Shown here: one piece after another, positions 46,517 through 53,871 of the stretch
Position numbering within the stretch: the first letter of the stretch is position 1
Layout of the letters: every line of letters starts with the position of its first letter
Source: Paenibacillus sp. USDA918EY
GTDB lineage: Bacteria > Bacillota > Bacilli > Paenibacillales > Paenibacillaceae
Length of the DNA stretch: 64,000 bases
NCBI RefSeq assembly: GCF_009870825.1
Contig: NZ_WTWY01000004.1
Coordinates: forward strand, 124,001 to 188,000
Reading direction: 5' to 3'
The notes under the pieces: generated by a model
The model's database searches: none
What the model saw: the letters and a program-made list of their open reading frames with translations, nothing else
What the model was told of the DNA's origin: nothing
Made by a program: the position numbers and the translations under genes

Positions 46517-46982
46517 AATTTCCCCTTTTTATATAGAGTTTAGAGATTCAAACCTCACATCTGTTTATTCGTAATATGTAGTCGATGTGATGTAGCCAAG
46601 TCCGCAGAGGCTAGACATAAATCATTGGGATTGTCTAAACAAACTCAACTATATATTTATTTTATTTTATTCTCCTATTTTTTCCAAGCAACACACGCGG
46701 CGCCCTTATCGTTGAGCTTCCTATATTACTCGATTGATTTAATCGAGGACAGCCGCGTATTACAGCTCGCCCGTCTCCGAGCCCGATAATCGTTTATATT
46801 CAGCCATTCGATCCCCTCAGCTAGATTAAAATAGCGCAGGATTGTCCGGAGTTTACCCGGATCATGCGTGAATCCAGCGGTTTCATATCCCGTAGTCACA
46901 AAACGGCAGAAAATATAAGTATTTAACGCAAAAAAGACGCCTTTTTAATGGCGTCTAAGCGAGCATCAACGTTAAATTACTG
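46517..46982. other. Intergenic stretch with decayed sequence and a terminator
   Basis: The first 160 bases are A+T-rich and probably hold the promoter of the left recombinase. On the minus strand 46899-46726 an open frame of 57 codons (GTG start; includes AGFTHDPGKLRTILRYFNLA) looks coding but has no family match I know and may be a fragment of a lost phage gene. At 46929-46956 AGACGCC / GGCGTCT with T-run on the minus strand ends the membrane-protein gene beyond. Confidence 0.4.
46929..46956 (-). terminator. Terminator of the 46983-47702 membrane protein gene
   Basis: Read on the minus strand, AGACGCC ATTAAAAA GGCGTCT is followed by TTTTTTG, 25 bases after the stop of the membrane-anchored protein gene. 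Confidence 0.82.
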
Positions 46983-47702
46983 TCACTTATTACTTTCAGC
47001 ATCATATTTATAAGACACATTTTTGTATTTCTCCATCGCTTCAATAATTCGAGGATCTTCCATCCACGCACGAGCTTTCTCAGTAGCTTCAGTAGCAGTC
47101 AGATTCCTAGTAGAATGTGAAGCTACAACACCAGGATCAGGTGTCTTTCCATTTATAGATTCAAACATATACTGCCTAACGAATGATTTTTCATCCTCCG
47201 TCAGTCCTTGGAGCGCTTCATTTACTTGCTTCTCAACGTATCGATTCGCTTCGTCTGATTTTTGTTTCCATTCAGCCTTAAGTTTATCAAGTTCTATTTG
47301 TGTAACCACTCCTTCTATTGGTTCTACCAACATTAAGGATGAGTATTTATCAATTGGGTTGTCGTTTTCTGTTACCATAAAATTGGCGAAATAAAATACA
47401 TCCTTCTCTTTAGTGTCAGTTTCAGTTCGAATCCCTCCCGATGATTGAAAAGGAAGGTCTAATATCGCTGTTTTTTCTGCTTCGGAATAGTTTTTTTCTT
47501 TAAGTAATCTCAATGCCTTTTCATAACGTTCAACTTTTTCTGATTGACGTTTTTCCAAAAGTTCACCAAAATAGTTCGGCTCTCTGGTTTTAAAGAATAT
47601 GGCGTAGATAAGAAGGCATACCATTACTATTATGATTGCAGTAATTCCTGCCCGAATTATAACTCGTGAAGTCAAAATAAGTTCCCCCATAAAAGTTTTC
47701 AT
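46983..47702 (-). CDS. Membrane-anchored extracytoplasmic protein of unknown function
   Basis: The 239-residue protein has one N-terminal helix (VIIRAGITAIIIVMVCLLIYAIFF) and a lysine/glutamate-rich soluble domain (EKRQSEKVERYEKALRLLKE; TEDEKSFVRQYMFESING). No lipobox or catalytic motif is visible. It is A+T-rich, like cargo, flanked by a terminator downstream and a 200-base gap upstream. An alternative start five codons in (MGELILTS) would also keep the helix; the first ATG has only a modest GAGGA-like site. The tandem-helix character suggests an N-in, C-out topology. Confidence 0.7.
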   Translation of the reverse strand: MKTFMGELILTSRVIIRAGITAIIIVMVCLLIYAIFFKTREPNYFGELLEKRQSEKVERYEKALRLLKEKNYSEAEKTAILDLPFQSSGGIRTETDTKEKDVFYFANFMVTENDNPIDKYSSLMLVEPIEGVVTQIELDKLKAEWKQKSDEANRYVEKQVNEALQGLTEDEKSFVRQYMFESINGKTPDPGVVASHSTRNLTATEATEKARAWMEDPRIIEAMEKYKNVSYKYDAESNK

Positions 47703-47899
47703 CAGGAAGATGGTGATTTTCCCCCGCCCTTTTTAACAAGGGGAATTATACCAGGAGAGGCACGAAGTTAAAAGTTAAATATATGCAATTACTTAATGAA
47801 TTGGTATATTTGTTTTAAACATACGGAAGCACCGTTACAGGCTCTTACTCGCTCACTGCGCGTAGGGCCTTTTAATTTGTACCCGGAGTGTGATATTCG

Positions 47900-48118
47900 T
47901 TGGTTCAACGTTACCGTATCCTCGAAACGGACATCGAAATGTTTGCCGCGGCCCTATCGAAAGCCCACGTTTACATCGCGTTCGATGACGAAGAAGCCGG
48001 CTATAAATACGTCGTGGCACACGGCGGGCGCCTCGAAATGTACTCGCCGGATTTTGTCCGGATAGCCGGCGTCTATTATTCTCGCAAAACGTATGAATTT
48101 CGCGTTCACTTATGGTAG
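47900..48118 (+). CDS. Small phage-type protein
   Basis: The 72-residue product starts at TTG 47900, eight bases after GGAGTGTGAT. The end, DFVRIAGVYYSRKTYEFRV, has the same spacing of hydrophobic and charged residues as the SVKIGGERYMREVCTFKYA ends of the two small backbone proteins downstream, so the three may be distant paralogues with a small beta-barrel fold. The G+C-rich composition is that of the element backbone. No function is known. Confidence 0.55.
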   Translation: MVQRYRILETDIEMFAAALSKAHVYIAFDDEEAGYKYVVAHGGRLEMYSPDFVRIAGVYYSRKTYEFRVHLW

Positions 48119-48123
48119 AATTT
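48111..48123 (+). promoter_or_regulatory. Extended -10 promoter, slot A
   Basis: TATGGTAGAATTT is a TGN-extended -10 element 15 bases before the small ORF start. The same 13-base pattern TATGNTARAATTT recurs at 51487-51499 and 54497-54509, each time ahead of A+T-rich cargo. Confidence 0.55.
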
Positions 48124-48137
48124 AGGTGGTGATCGAA

Positions 48138-48332
48138 ATGGGCCGTTTCATGAAGCCGCTGACCTCTTCGCTGCACCTTTATACCGCGATGACTGAACGC
48201 GCGCCGATCGCCGTGTTTATCGGGAATGAACTCGTTGGGGCCGGAAGAATCGCAGAGGTCACGGAAGAGAGCGTGAAAATCGGGGGCGAACGGTACATGC
48301 GGGAAGTATGTACGTTTAAATACGCTACATAA
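48138..48332 (+). CDS. Small backbone protein, copy A (leader ORF of slot A)
   Basis: The 64-residue protein MKPLTSSLHLYTAM...VFIGNELVGAGRIAEV is about two-thirds identical to the protein at 51527. The ATG at 48138 follows AGGTGGTGATC; the match to the second copy starts within the first few residues and supports it. Function unknown. It is the last part of the left backbone arm: its stop is followed at once by AAAAAGGAGAT, which serves as the ribosome binding site for the cargo gene. Confidence 0.75.
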   Translation: MGRFMKPLTSSLHLYTAMTERAPIAVFIGNELVGAGRIAEVTEESVKIGGERYMREVCTFKYAT

Positions 48333-48351
48333 AAAGGAGATTAGAAGATAT

Positions 48352-49707
48352 ATGAAGGTTCTAACTATCGGAAGATTTTTGGGAGTCAACTCAGACAATG
48401 CTGATTTTGGTTCTACAATTTCTTTTTTCGACTATGATATAGTAGTTATTGACTGCTCAATAATTCAACATGAATACACCGCCAATTATTCGAATAGTAC
48501 ATATCGCGGGCTTAAATCAATTAGTGATAACGACTCTCCGCTCATAGTCAGTGACATAGAAAGAAGAAAACAGGAAATCCTAGATTTATTGAGGCTTGGA
48601 AGAACCGTTTTTGTTTACACCCCAGTAGCGCAGAAAGTATATGTAGACTCGGGGAAACGGGAGTATTCGGGCACAGGAAAGAATACAAGAACCACGCGCA
48701 TAGTCAATGAGTTAGATATTCTAAAATTCCTTCCATGTTCTATTAATACAATTACTGCAGAAGGATCAGGCATCGAGCCCTTACGAAGCCCTTTCTTCGA
48801 TGATTTTTGGAAAAAGCATATGAATGAGTTGGTGTATTCCGCCTATTTTACAAGTGAGTGCGGCAACCCAATAGCAAAAATCAGAGGAACAGATAAGGTA
48901 ATCGCTTCGCATATATCCATAGAAAATGGCAACTTAGTATTTATACCTAATTTTATAAATGACGATGACGACGAAGATCTTGAGGCTGGATTTATCGACT
49001 CACTGAAGGAAATAGCGACAAAATTAAAAGAAAACAGTGGGGATTATACTCTTCCTAGTTGGAGTCAAAATTACATTCTCCCAGGCGAAGAAGAGTGTAA
49101 GAGTGAAATTTTAAGTCTAGAGGCTGACTTAGAAGCAGTGAAACATAAGATTTCAAAACAAAAAGAAAAACTACTAACCCTTGAAGAGTATAAACTTCTA
49201 TTCACTGGCACCGGGCGTTCTTTAGAAGTCCAGGTAGCCAAAGTATTCAAGGAACTTGGCTTCGAAGTTAGCGAGGGAATCCCCGGTAGGGACGACCTGA
49301 TACTAAGTTACAACGGAAAGGTAGCTGTAGTTGAGATTAAAGGTGTAACTAAAAGCGCCGCAGAAAAACATGCTGCACAACTCGAAAAATGGGTCAGTGA
49401 GTACCTTGCGTCTAAAGAAGTCGCACCAAAAGGAATACTTATAGTTAATGCATTCAAAGATGTTCCTCTCACTGACCGATCGGAGGCAGCATTTCCAGCA
49501 CAAATGCTTAAATACTGTGAGTCAAGAGAACACTGTCTATTAACAGGTACGCAGCTTCTTAATCTATACATTCATATTAAATTCCATCCAGAAGCAAAAA
49601 CTACTATAATAGAATCTATATTTAACACTAAGGGACTATTCACAAATGAAGCTGGTGATTATGTTACTTTTGCAGCACCCAGTGAACAAGAATTTGTCAA
49701 ACAGTAA
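48352..49707 (+). CDS. Cargo A: PD-(D/E)XK nuclease with an unassigned N-terminal domain
   Basis: The 451-residue protein is clearly A+T-rich against the backbone. Residues about 1-130 alternate hydrophobic strands and helices (FDYDIVVIDCSII; EILDLLRLGRTVFVYTP) as in Rossmann/flavodoxin-like folds, but I cannot name the family. A coiled coil (about 240-285, EILSLEADLEAVKHKISKQK) leads to a restriction-endonuclease-like domain: LEVQVAKVFKELGFEVSEG, D314-D315 in GRDDLIL, and E328-x-K330 in VVEIKG, the complete D-ExK metal site of Mrr-like nucleases. Such fusions are typical of anti-phage effectors; a defence role is inferred. AAAAAGGAGAT from the backbone supplies its ribosome binding site. Confidence 0.8.
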   Translation: MKVLTIGRFLGVNSDNADFGSTISFFDYDIVVIDCSIIQHEYTANYSNSTYRGLKSISDNDSPLIVSDIERRKQEILDLLRLGRTVFVYTPVAQKVYVDSGKREYSGTGKNTRTTRIVNELDILKFLPCSINTITAEGSGIEPLRSPFFDDFWKKHMNELVYSAYFTSECGNPIAKIRGTDKVIASHISIENGNLVFIPNFINDDDDEDLEAGFIDSLKEIATKLKENSGDYTLPSWSQNYILPGEEECKSEILSLEADLEAVKHKISKQKEKLLTLEEYKLLFTGTGRSLEVQVAKVFKELGFEVSEGIPGRDDLILSYNGKVAVVEIKGVTKSAAEKHAAQLEKWVSEYLASKEVAPKGILIVNAFKDVPLTDRSEAAFPAQMLKYCESREHCLLTGTQLLNLYIHIKFHPEAKTTIIESIFNTKGLFTNEAGDYVTFAAPSEQEFVKQ

Positions 49708-49716
49708 TGGAACGTG

Positions 49717-50578
49717 TTAAACAATAAACTCCGTAAAAACAGGAGTCCGCAGCATTCCCGCACGAGTCCACCCACGCATCTTCACGCGCGCTCGTATCCT
49801 CGGCTCAACATAAACAAAATTGCGGTCCTCGCCGGTAATCAACGGCTGCACAACGCCATAAAACGCCTTCTTGTGCGTTGGCGTCGCGCCAAGCTCGATA
49901 ATACCGGCGGGCCGCATTTTTGCGTTATCCTCGACCGCCGCAAGCCACCCGAATTCCGCCTTTTTGTACCCCGTCAGATAAACGTCAGCATAGCGCCAGT
50001 TAATAATCTTTTGCCACGCTGCAGATCGGCGCCCCGTTTCATATACGCTATCCTTCCGCTTTGCGACCACGCCTTCCAATCCGCGCAGCTCGATCTGTTT
50101 AAATAACGCCTCGCCCTCATTCTCGACGTAAGGGACTACGCCGAAGTGAGCGTTCGGCATCGCCAGGCCGGCGAGTATCTCTTTTCGTTGCGTTAACGGC
50201 AGCCCGCGAAGATCCTCGCCCTTATAGCGCAAGACATCAAAAACGATATAGGTTGCCGGGATAGTTCCGGCAAGCTGACGAATGCGATCGGCCCTTTTCG
50301 CCTGAAATCGCGTCATTATCGATTCGAAATCAACCGTGCCGGTTTCCGGATCGAAGTATGCAATCTCGCCGTCCAATTCAATGTCATGAGGGAACAAGGC
50401 GCCGGCGATCTCGGGATACTGGCGCGTACATTCGTTGTTATGGCGCGTATATTAGGCGGACGTTGCCGTCCTCTTGCGAGAAGATAAGGCGGTGGCCGTC
50501 GATCTTTGGTTCGTAGATGTGGCGCGGATCTGAGAACGGACCAGCCGCCGTTTCGAGTAACATCGGGCTAATAAACAT
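49717..50578 (-). pseudogene. Phage-type ATP-dependent DNA ligase, copy A, one frameshift
   Basis: The gene would encode about 286 residues. The adenylation motif I is EPKIDGHRL (nucleotidyl lysine in KIDG), motif III ELDGEIAYFD, motif IV EGVVAKRKD, motif V WQKIINWRYADV-YLTGYK, and a C-terminal OB-fold ends VFTEFIV. One extra base near 50447 (CTAATATACGC against CTATATACACGC in copy B) shifts the frame after DGNVRL, before HNNECTRQYPEI. All else is intact, so the lesion is recent. It ends just beyond the cargo gene, facing it. Confidence 0.88.
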
Positions 50579-50642
50579 CGTAAACACCTCTACGCCGATT
50601 ATAGCGCTACTTGAACGTATGATGAGGCTGTAAGTGTTGGAA
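49718..50642 (-). repeat. Right arm of duplicated backbone, copy A (partner 52520-53447)
   Basis: Homology begins at TAAACAATAAACTC at the end of the ligase gene and runs through the ligase start and upstream region to GTAAGTGTTGGA. The partner is at 52520-53447. Identity is high but not complete, pointing to an old duplication. Confidence 0.88.
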
Positions 50643-50657
50643 TTTAATACGTGCAAT

Positions 50658-50702
50658 TATACGTATATTTAGATTGACACGTACTAATATACGTATTATT
50701 AT
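50658..50702 (+). promoter_or_regulatory. hicAB promoter with two palindromic operators
   Basis: TTGACA (50674-50679), 17-base spacer, TATTAT (50697-50702). The palindrome TATACGTATA (50658-50667) lies just upstream of the -35 box and ATACGTAT (50689-50696) just before the -10 box. Paired palindromes around the promoter fit autorepression by the HicB antitoxin. Confidence 0.75.
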
Positions 50703-50729
50703 AAAAATATAAGGAAGGTGATGCGATGA

Positions 50730-50921
50730 ATGAAGGGCTACTCTTCGAGGGAACTGATTAAACTAATAGAAGCTGACGGATGGTACTACATAAGAGCAAC
50801 AGGCGACCACTACCAATTCAAACATCCGACCAAGCCCGGCAAAATAACAATCCCTCATCCAAACAAAGATCTACCTAAGAAAACCATAGCAAGTATTCTC
50901 AGGCAGGCGGGGCTAAGCTGA
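50730..50921 (+). CDS. hicA: HicA mRNA-interferase toxin
   Basis: The 63-residue protein has the HicA dsRBD-like fold: SSRELIKLIEADGWYYIRAT, catalytic H27 in GDHYQFKHP, and KPGKITIPHPNKDLPKKTIASI with ILRQAGL at the end. HicA cleaves mRNA and is held inactive by HicB. AAGGAAGGTG precedes the ATG at 50730; a second ATG at 50726 is out of frame. hicB follows after 31 bases. Confidence 0.94.
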   Translation: MKGYSSRELIKLIEADGWYYIRATGDHYQFKHPTKPGKITIPHPNKDLPKKTIASILRQAGLS

Positions 50922-50952
50922 AGCCCCTCCCGCAAAGGAGGTTTATTTATAG

Positions 50953-51378
50953 ATGAATTTCAAGACACAGAAGAATCGCTACGTATTCCCTGCAGTATTC
51001 GACTACGCAGACGACGGCATCTCGGTAGAGTTTCCGGATCTCCCCGGCGCTCTTACCTGTGGCGACACCGACGAAGAAGCGCTCTACATGGCGAAAGATT
51101 GTCTCGCACTACACCTTTACGGAATGGAAGAGGATGGTGACGAGATCCCAGAACCAACGCCAGTCGCTGATATCCCGCAAATGCCAAAGAAAGTAGTCGT
51201 ATTAATCGACGTATGGATGCCGCCATTCCGCGATAAAATGGCCGATCGCGCCGTTAAAAAGACGCTGACCATTCCGAAATGGCTCGACGATTTGGCTGCG
51301 GAACACAAGGTCAACTATTCGCATGTGCTGCAGGATGCGCTAAAGAATTATCTCGGAGTGAACGAACGAAAAAAGTGA
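50953..51378 (+). CDS. hicB: HicB antitoxin
   Basis: The 141-residue antitoxin has an N-terminal HicB domain with a degenerate RNase H-like fold (YVFPAVFDYADDGISVEFPD; GALTCGDTDEEALYMAKDCL) that sits on HicA, and a C-terminal ribbon-helix-helix-like part (VKKTLTIPKWLDDLAAEHKV) that likely binds the operators before hicA. GCAAAGGAGG precedes the ATG. The pair probably stabilises the element in the chromosome. Confidence 0.93.
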   Translation: MNFKTQKNRYVFPAVFDYADDGISVEFPDLPGALTCGDTDEEALYMAKDCLALHLYGMEEDGDEIPEPTPVADIPQMPKKVVVLIDVWMPPFRDKMADRAVKKTLTIPKWLDDLAAEHKVNYSHVLQDALKNYLGVNERKK

Positions 51379-51437
51379 CATTAAACGCGCCGAACAGTTC
51401 GGATATGATCCGCTGATTTAGCCGTCTTTGTTGCTGG

Positions 51438-51464
51438 ACCGTCCTAATTTGGGGCGGTTTTTTT
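51438..51464 (+). terminator. Terminator after hicAB
   Basis: ACCGTCC / GGGGCGGT (loop TAATTT, one G-T pair) runs into TTTTTTTC. Confidence 0.8.
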
Positions 51465-51486
51465 CTTGCGGACAACTTTGTCGTAA

Positions 51487-51499
51487 TATGGTAAAATTT
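51487..51499 (+). promoter_or_regulatory. Extended -10 promoter, slot B
   Basis: TATGGTAAAATTT differs from the slot A element by one base. It lies 27 bases before the small ORF start. Confidence 0.55.
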
Positions 51500-51526
51500 C
51501 GGTATTGATACGTAAGGAGGTCGATA

Positions 51527-51721
51527 ATGGATAGTTATATGAAGCCGTTAACCTCCGCTATTCATTTACATACCGCGATGATAGACCGGCTGCCGATCAT
51601 CGTCTTTATCGGGAACGAACTCGTTGGCGCCGGACGGATCGCGGAGGTGACGGAAAACAGCGTCAAAATAGGGGATCAGCGGTACATACCCGAAGTGTGT
51701 ACGTTTAAATATGCTAGTTAA
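51527..51721 (+). CDS. Small backbone protein, copy B (leader ORF of slot B)
   Basis: The 64-residue paralogue of the protein at 48138 has MKPLTSAIHLHTAM and VFIGNELVGAGRIAEVTENS in common with it. GTAAGGAGGTCGATA precedes the ATG. As in copy A, the stop overlaps the ribosome binding site (AAAAAGGGGAT) of the following cargo gene, so the leader and cargo are translated in tandem. Confidence 0.75.
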   Translation: MDSYMKPLTSAIHLHTAMIDRLPIIVFIGNELVGAGRIAEVTENSVKIGDQRYIPEVCTFKYAS

Positions 51722-51737
51722 AAAGGGGATGTTAATT

Positions 51738-52529
51738 TTGGCTTTTCTAGAAGACTTAATAAAAACCATTAAAGTACCAACTGATATAACTAAAGATGCT
51801 TTAGAGCCAGCTTCAAAACAAATTGGAGAGGGTATAGGAAACCTGTTTTATCTAGCCTTTGCCCCTGTTCTTAAAGCAAAAATAAGAAAAGAGCATGAAA
51901 TAAAATTATTCAAGGAGGATATAGAACGAGAAATCGCAAAAATTCCTGCAGATCAGTTGACAGAACCCAGAATAAACATTGTCGGTCCTGCATTAGAGGC
52001 AGCTAAATATTATATAGAATATGCAGAACTTAGGGAGATGTTTGCTAAACTAATCGCTTCTTCAATGAATGAAAATGAGTTAGATAAAAGCCACCCATCA
52101 TTCGTCGAAGTCATCAAGCAGTTTTCCCCCTTGGATGCTCAAGTAATAAAGTATTTAAATGATAATAAAGGGAATGTGGGTAGCGGTATGGTAATTGGTG
52201 AAGATAGAGACGGCTCTGTTACTGTATTAAGACACTTCTTCCCCTTCCCAAACTTGAACAAGAACAACTACGACCAATATACTGCATCTATTGATAATCT
52301 AATTCGGTTAGGCCTATTAACTATTGATGAGATTCATCAATTTGTAGAGGAAGGACGGTATGATCCTTTAATGAAACATACATTGATTGACTACTTCCAA
52401 AATGAGGCAATCGAAGAAATCAAGGAACACGCGGGCAATGATATAGTTGTCCGACTCAAAAAAACTTCTTGGGTTTTTACTCAATTCGGTACTAATTTTT
52501 GTGAGTGTTGTTTAGAATCTAAACAATAA
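51738..52529 (+). CDS. Cargo B: Abi-alpha (DUF4393) family protein
   Basis: The 263-residue protein fits the Abi_alpha/DUF4393 pattern: an N-terminal hydrophobic/helical region (EGIGNLFYLAFAPVLKAKIR), the conserved PADQLTEPRINIVGPALEAAK, then YAELREMFAKLIASSMNENE and FVEVIKQFSPLDAQVIKYL. Members are associated with abortive infection against phages. The TTG at 51738 stands 7 bases after AAAAGGGGAT; an earlier ATG (51711) overlaps the leader stop. It is A+T-rich like cargo A but unrelated to it. Its stop overlaps the ligase copy B stop on the other strand by 11 bases. Confidence 0.8.
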   Translation: MAFLEDLIKTIKVPTDITKDALEPASKQIGEGIGNLFYLAFAPVLKAKIRKEHEIKLFKEDIEREIAKIPADQLTEPRINIVGPALEAAKYYIEYAELREMFAKLIASSMNENELDKSHPSFVEVIKQFSPLDAQVIKYLNDNKGNVGSGMVIGEDRDGSVTVLRHFFPFPNLNKNNYDQYTASIDNLIRLGLLTIDEIHQFVEEGRYDPLMKHTLIDYFQNEAIEEIKEHAGNDIVVRLKKTSWVFTQFGTNFCECCLESKQ

Positions 52530-53383
52530 ACTCGGTAAACATCAGAGTCCGCAGCATCCCCGCACGTGTCCAGTTCCGCATCTTCACGCGCGCCCGTATC
52601 CGCGGTGCCACGTAAACAAAATCGCGGTCCTCACCGGTAATTAACGGTTTGACAACGCCATAGAACGCCTTTTTATGCGTCGGCGATGCGCCAAGCTCGA
52701 TAATACCGGCGGGCCGCATTTTTGCGTTATTCTCGACCGCCGAAAGCCATCCGAACTCTGCCTTTTTGTAACGCGTTATATAAACGTCAGCATAGCGCCA
52801 GTTTATAATCTTTTGTCACTCGGCTGATCGGCGCCCCGTTTCATACACGCTGTCCTTTCGCTTGGCAACAACGCCTTCTATCTAATCCGCGCAGCTCTAT
52901 TTGTATAAACAACGACTCGCCTTCGTTTTCAACGTATGGGACTACGCCAAAGTGAGCGTTCGGCATCGCCAGGCCGGCGAGTATCTCTTTCCGTTTCATT
53001 ATCGGCAGCCCGCGCAGATCCTCGCCCTGATAACGCAAGATATCGAACACGATATAGGTGGCCGGGATAGTTCCGGCGAGCTGACGGATGCGATCGGCCC
53101 TTTTCGCCTGGAACCGCGTCATTATCGATTCGAAATCGACCGTGCCAGTCGCCGGATCAAAATACGCTATTTCGCCGTCCAGTTCGACATCATGCGGGAA
53201 CAAAACGCCGGCTATTTCGGGGTACTGGCGCGTACAGTCGTTGTTATGGCGTGTATATAGCCGGACGGTGCCGGATTCTTACGAAAAGATAAGGCGGTGG
53301 CCGTCAATTTTCGGCTCGTAGATATGGCGCGGGTTTGAGAACGGGGCCGCCGCCGTTTCGAGTAACATCTGGCTAATAAACAT
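52519..53383 (-). pseudogene. Phage-type ATP-dependent DNA ligase, copy B, heavily decayed
   Basis: This copy aligns with the 49717-50578 copy over the whole length, with KIDGHRL and ELDGEIAYFD preserved, but has at least three lesions: a TAA in place of Gln after HRLIFS, a four-base insertion (GGATTAGATAG) after ELRGL near 52885, and a TGA at the tryptophan before QKIINWRY near 52817. Copy A lacks these, and copy B lacks the copy A frameshift, so the copies decayed independently. Confidence 0.9.
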
Positions 53384-53451
53384 CGTAAACACCTCTACGC
53401 CGATTATAGCGCTAGTTGAACGTATGATGAGGCGGTAAGTGTTGGAAACGG

Positions 53452-53544
53452 TTAACCCCGGCGATTACGAAGCACCGATATTAGAACGAACACCGAGGAT
53501 ACGAGAGCCACGAGAACAACGATCCAAGTGATTACGTTTAACAT
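53452..53544 (-). CDS. 30-residue single-helix peptide
   Basis: MLNVITWIVVLVALVSSVFV continues to a basic end (LRNRRG). It is nearly all one membrane helix. GGGAGGG precedes the ATG at 53544 with good spacing. Too short for standard gene finding; it lies between the ligase copy B and the next minus-strand small gene. It resembles in build small phage membrane or type I toxin peptides, but nothing more can be said. Confidence 0.5.
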   Translation of the reverse strand: MLNVITWIVVLVALVSSVFVLISVLRNRRG

Positions 53545-53597
53545 TCGAATCCCTCCCGTTTATTTTATTGTACGTTTATGATAAGATTGGGAGTAAA

Positions 53598-53624
53598 GAG
53601 GTTGGTGTGTGAGACCAACCTCTC
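53598..53624. terminator. Hairpin between the two small minus-strand membrane genes
   Basis: GAGGTTGGT / ACCAACCTC (perfect 9-bp stem, loop GTGTGAG) followed on the minus strand by TTTA. It likely ends the 53660-53758 transcript. Confidence 0.6.
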
Positions 53625-53659
53625 AGGAACCTTTCTAACGTCTGCGTCGGATGCGTCGT

Positions 53660-53758
53660 TTAGGGGGTTCCTTTTTCTTTGTTACGGCTTGTCTTGTACA
53701 CTAGGTACGCTGTATAACATTGAATGATTGCCGTAATCAGTGTGACCCAATCTTTCAT
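53660..53758 (-). CDS. 32-residue membrane peptide under the repressor operator
   Basis: MKDWVTLITAIIQCYTAYLV with a basic tail KTSRNKEKG; one membrane helix. AAAGGAGG precedes the ATG at 53758 by 8 bases. It is divergent from the Xre regulator and has its own promoter TTGCAA-N17-CATAAC overlapped by the same operator motif, so it is the gene most directly placed under that repressor. An in-frame earlier start (53842) would place coding sequence through the promoter and is unlikely. Confidence 0.6.
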   Translation of the reverse strand: MKDWVTLITAIIQCYTAYLVYKTSRNKEKGTP

Positions 53759-53778
53759 TTGTTTGACCTCCTTTCTAT

Positions 53779-53845
53779 ATTCGTTATGCGATATCGAATG
53801 ACAGATTGCAATAGGTTTGACAAACAATATTCTATATCGCATAAT
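53779..53845. promoter_or_regulatory. Divergent promoters with paired TATCGCATAA operators
   Basis: Plus strand: TTGACA (53817-53822), 17 bases, CATAAT (53840-53845), for the Xre gene. Minus strand: TTGCAA, 17 bases, CATAAC, for the small membrane gene. In both, the sequence ATATCGCATAA overlaps the -10 element, and the two copies form an inverted pair (TTATGCGATAT and ATATCGCATAA). This is the layout of a Cro/CI-type switch. Confidence 0.82.
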
Positions 53846-53871
53846 CGATAGAAGATATGGAGGTGTCCTGG

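Larger units (their letters stand above)
48111..48341 (+). repeat. Left arm of duplicated backbone, copy A (partner 51487-51730)
   Basis: Promoter pattern, small ORF and following ribosome binding site are shared with 51487-51730 at clear but imperfect identity. The shared sequence stops at the start of the cargo gene. Confidence 0.8.

Noticed and set aside
50438..50578. Programmed frameshifting to express ligase copy A
   Set aside because: No slippery heptamer is seen at the shift point, and copy B lacks this shift but has its own stops; a plain mutation is simpler.
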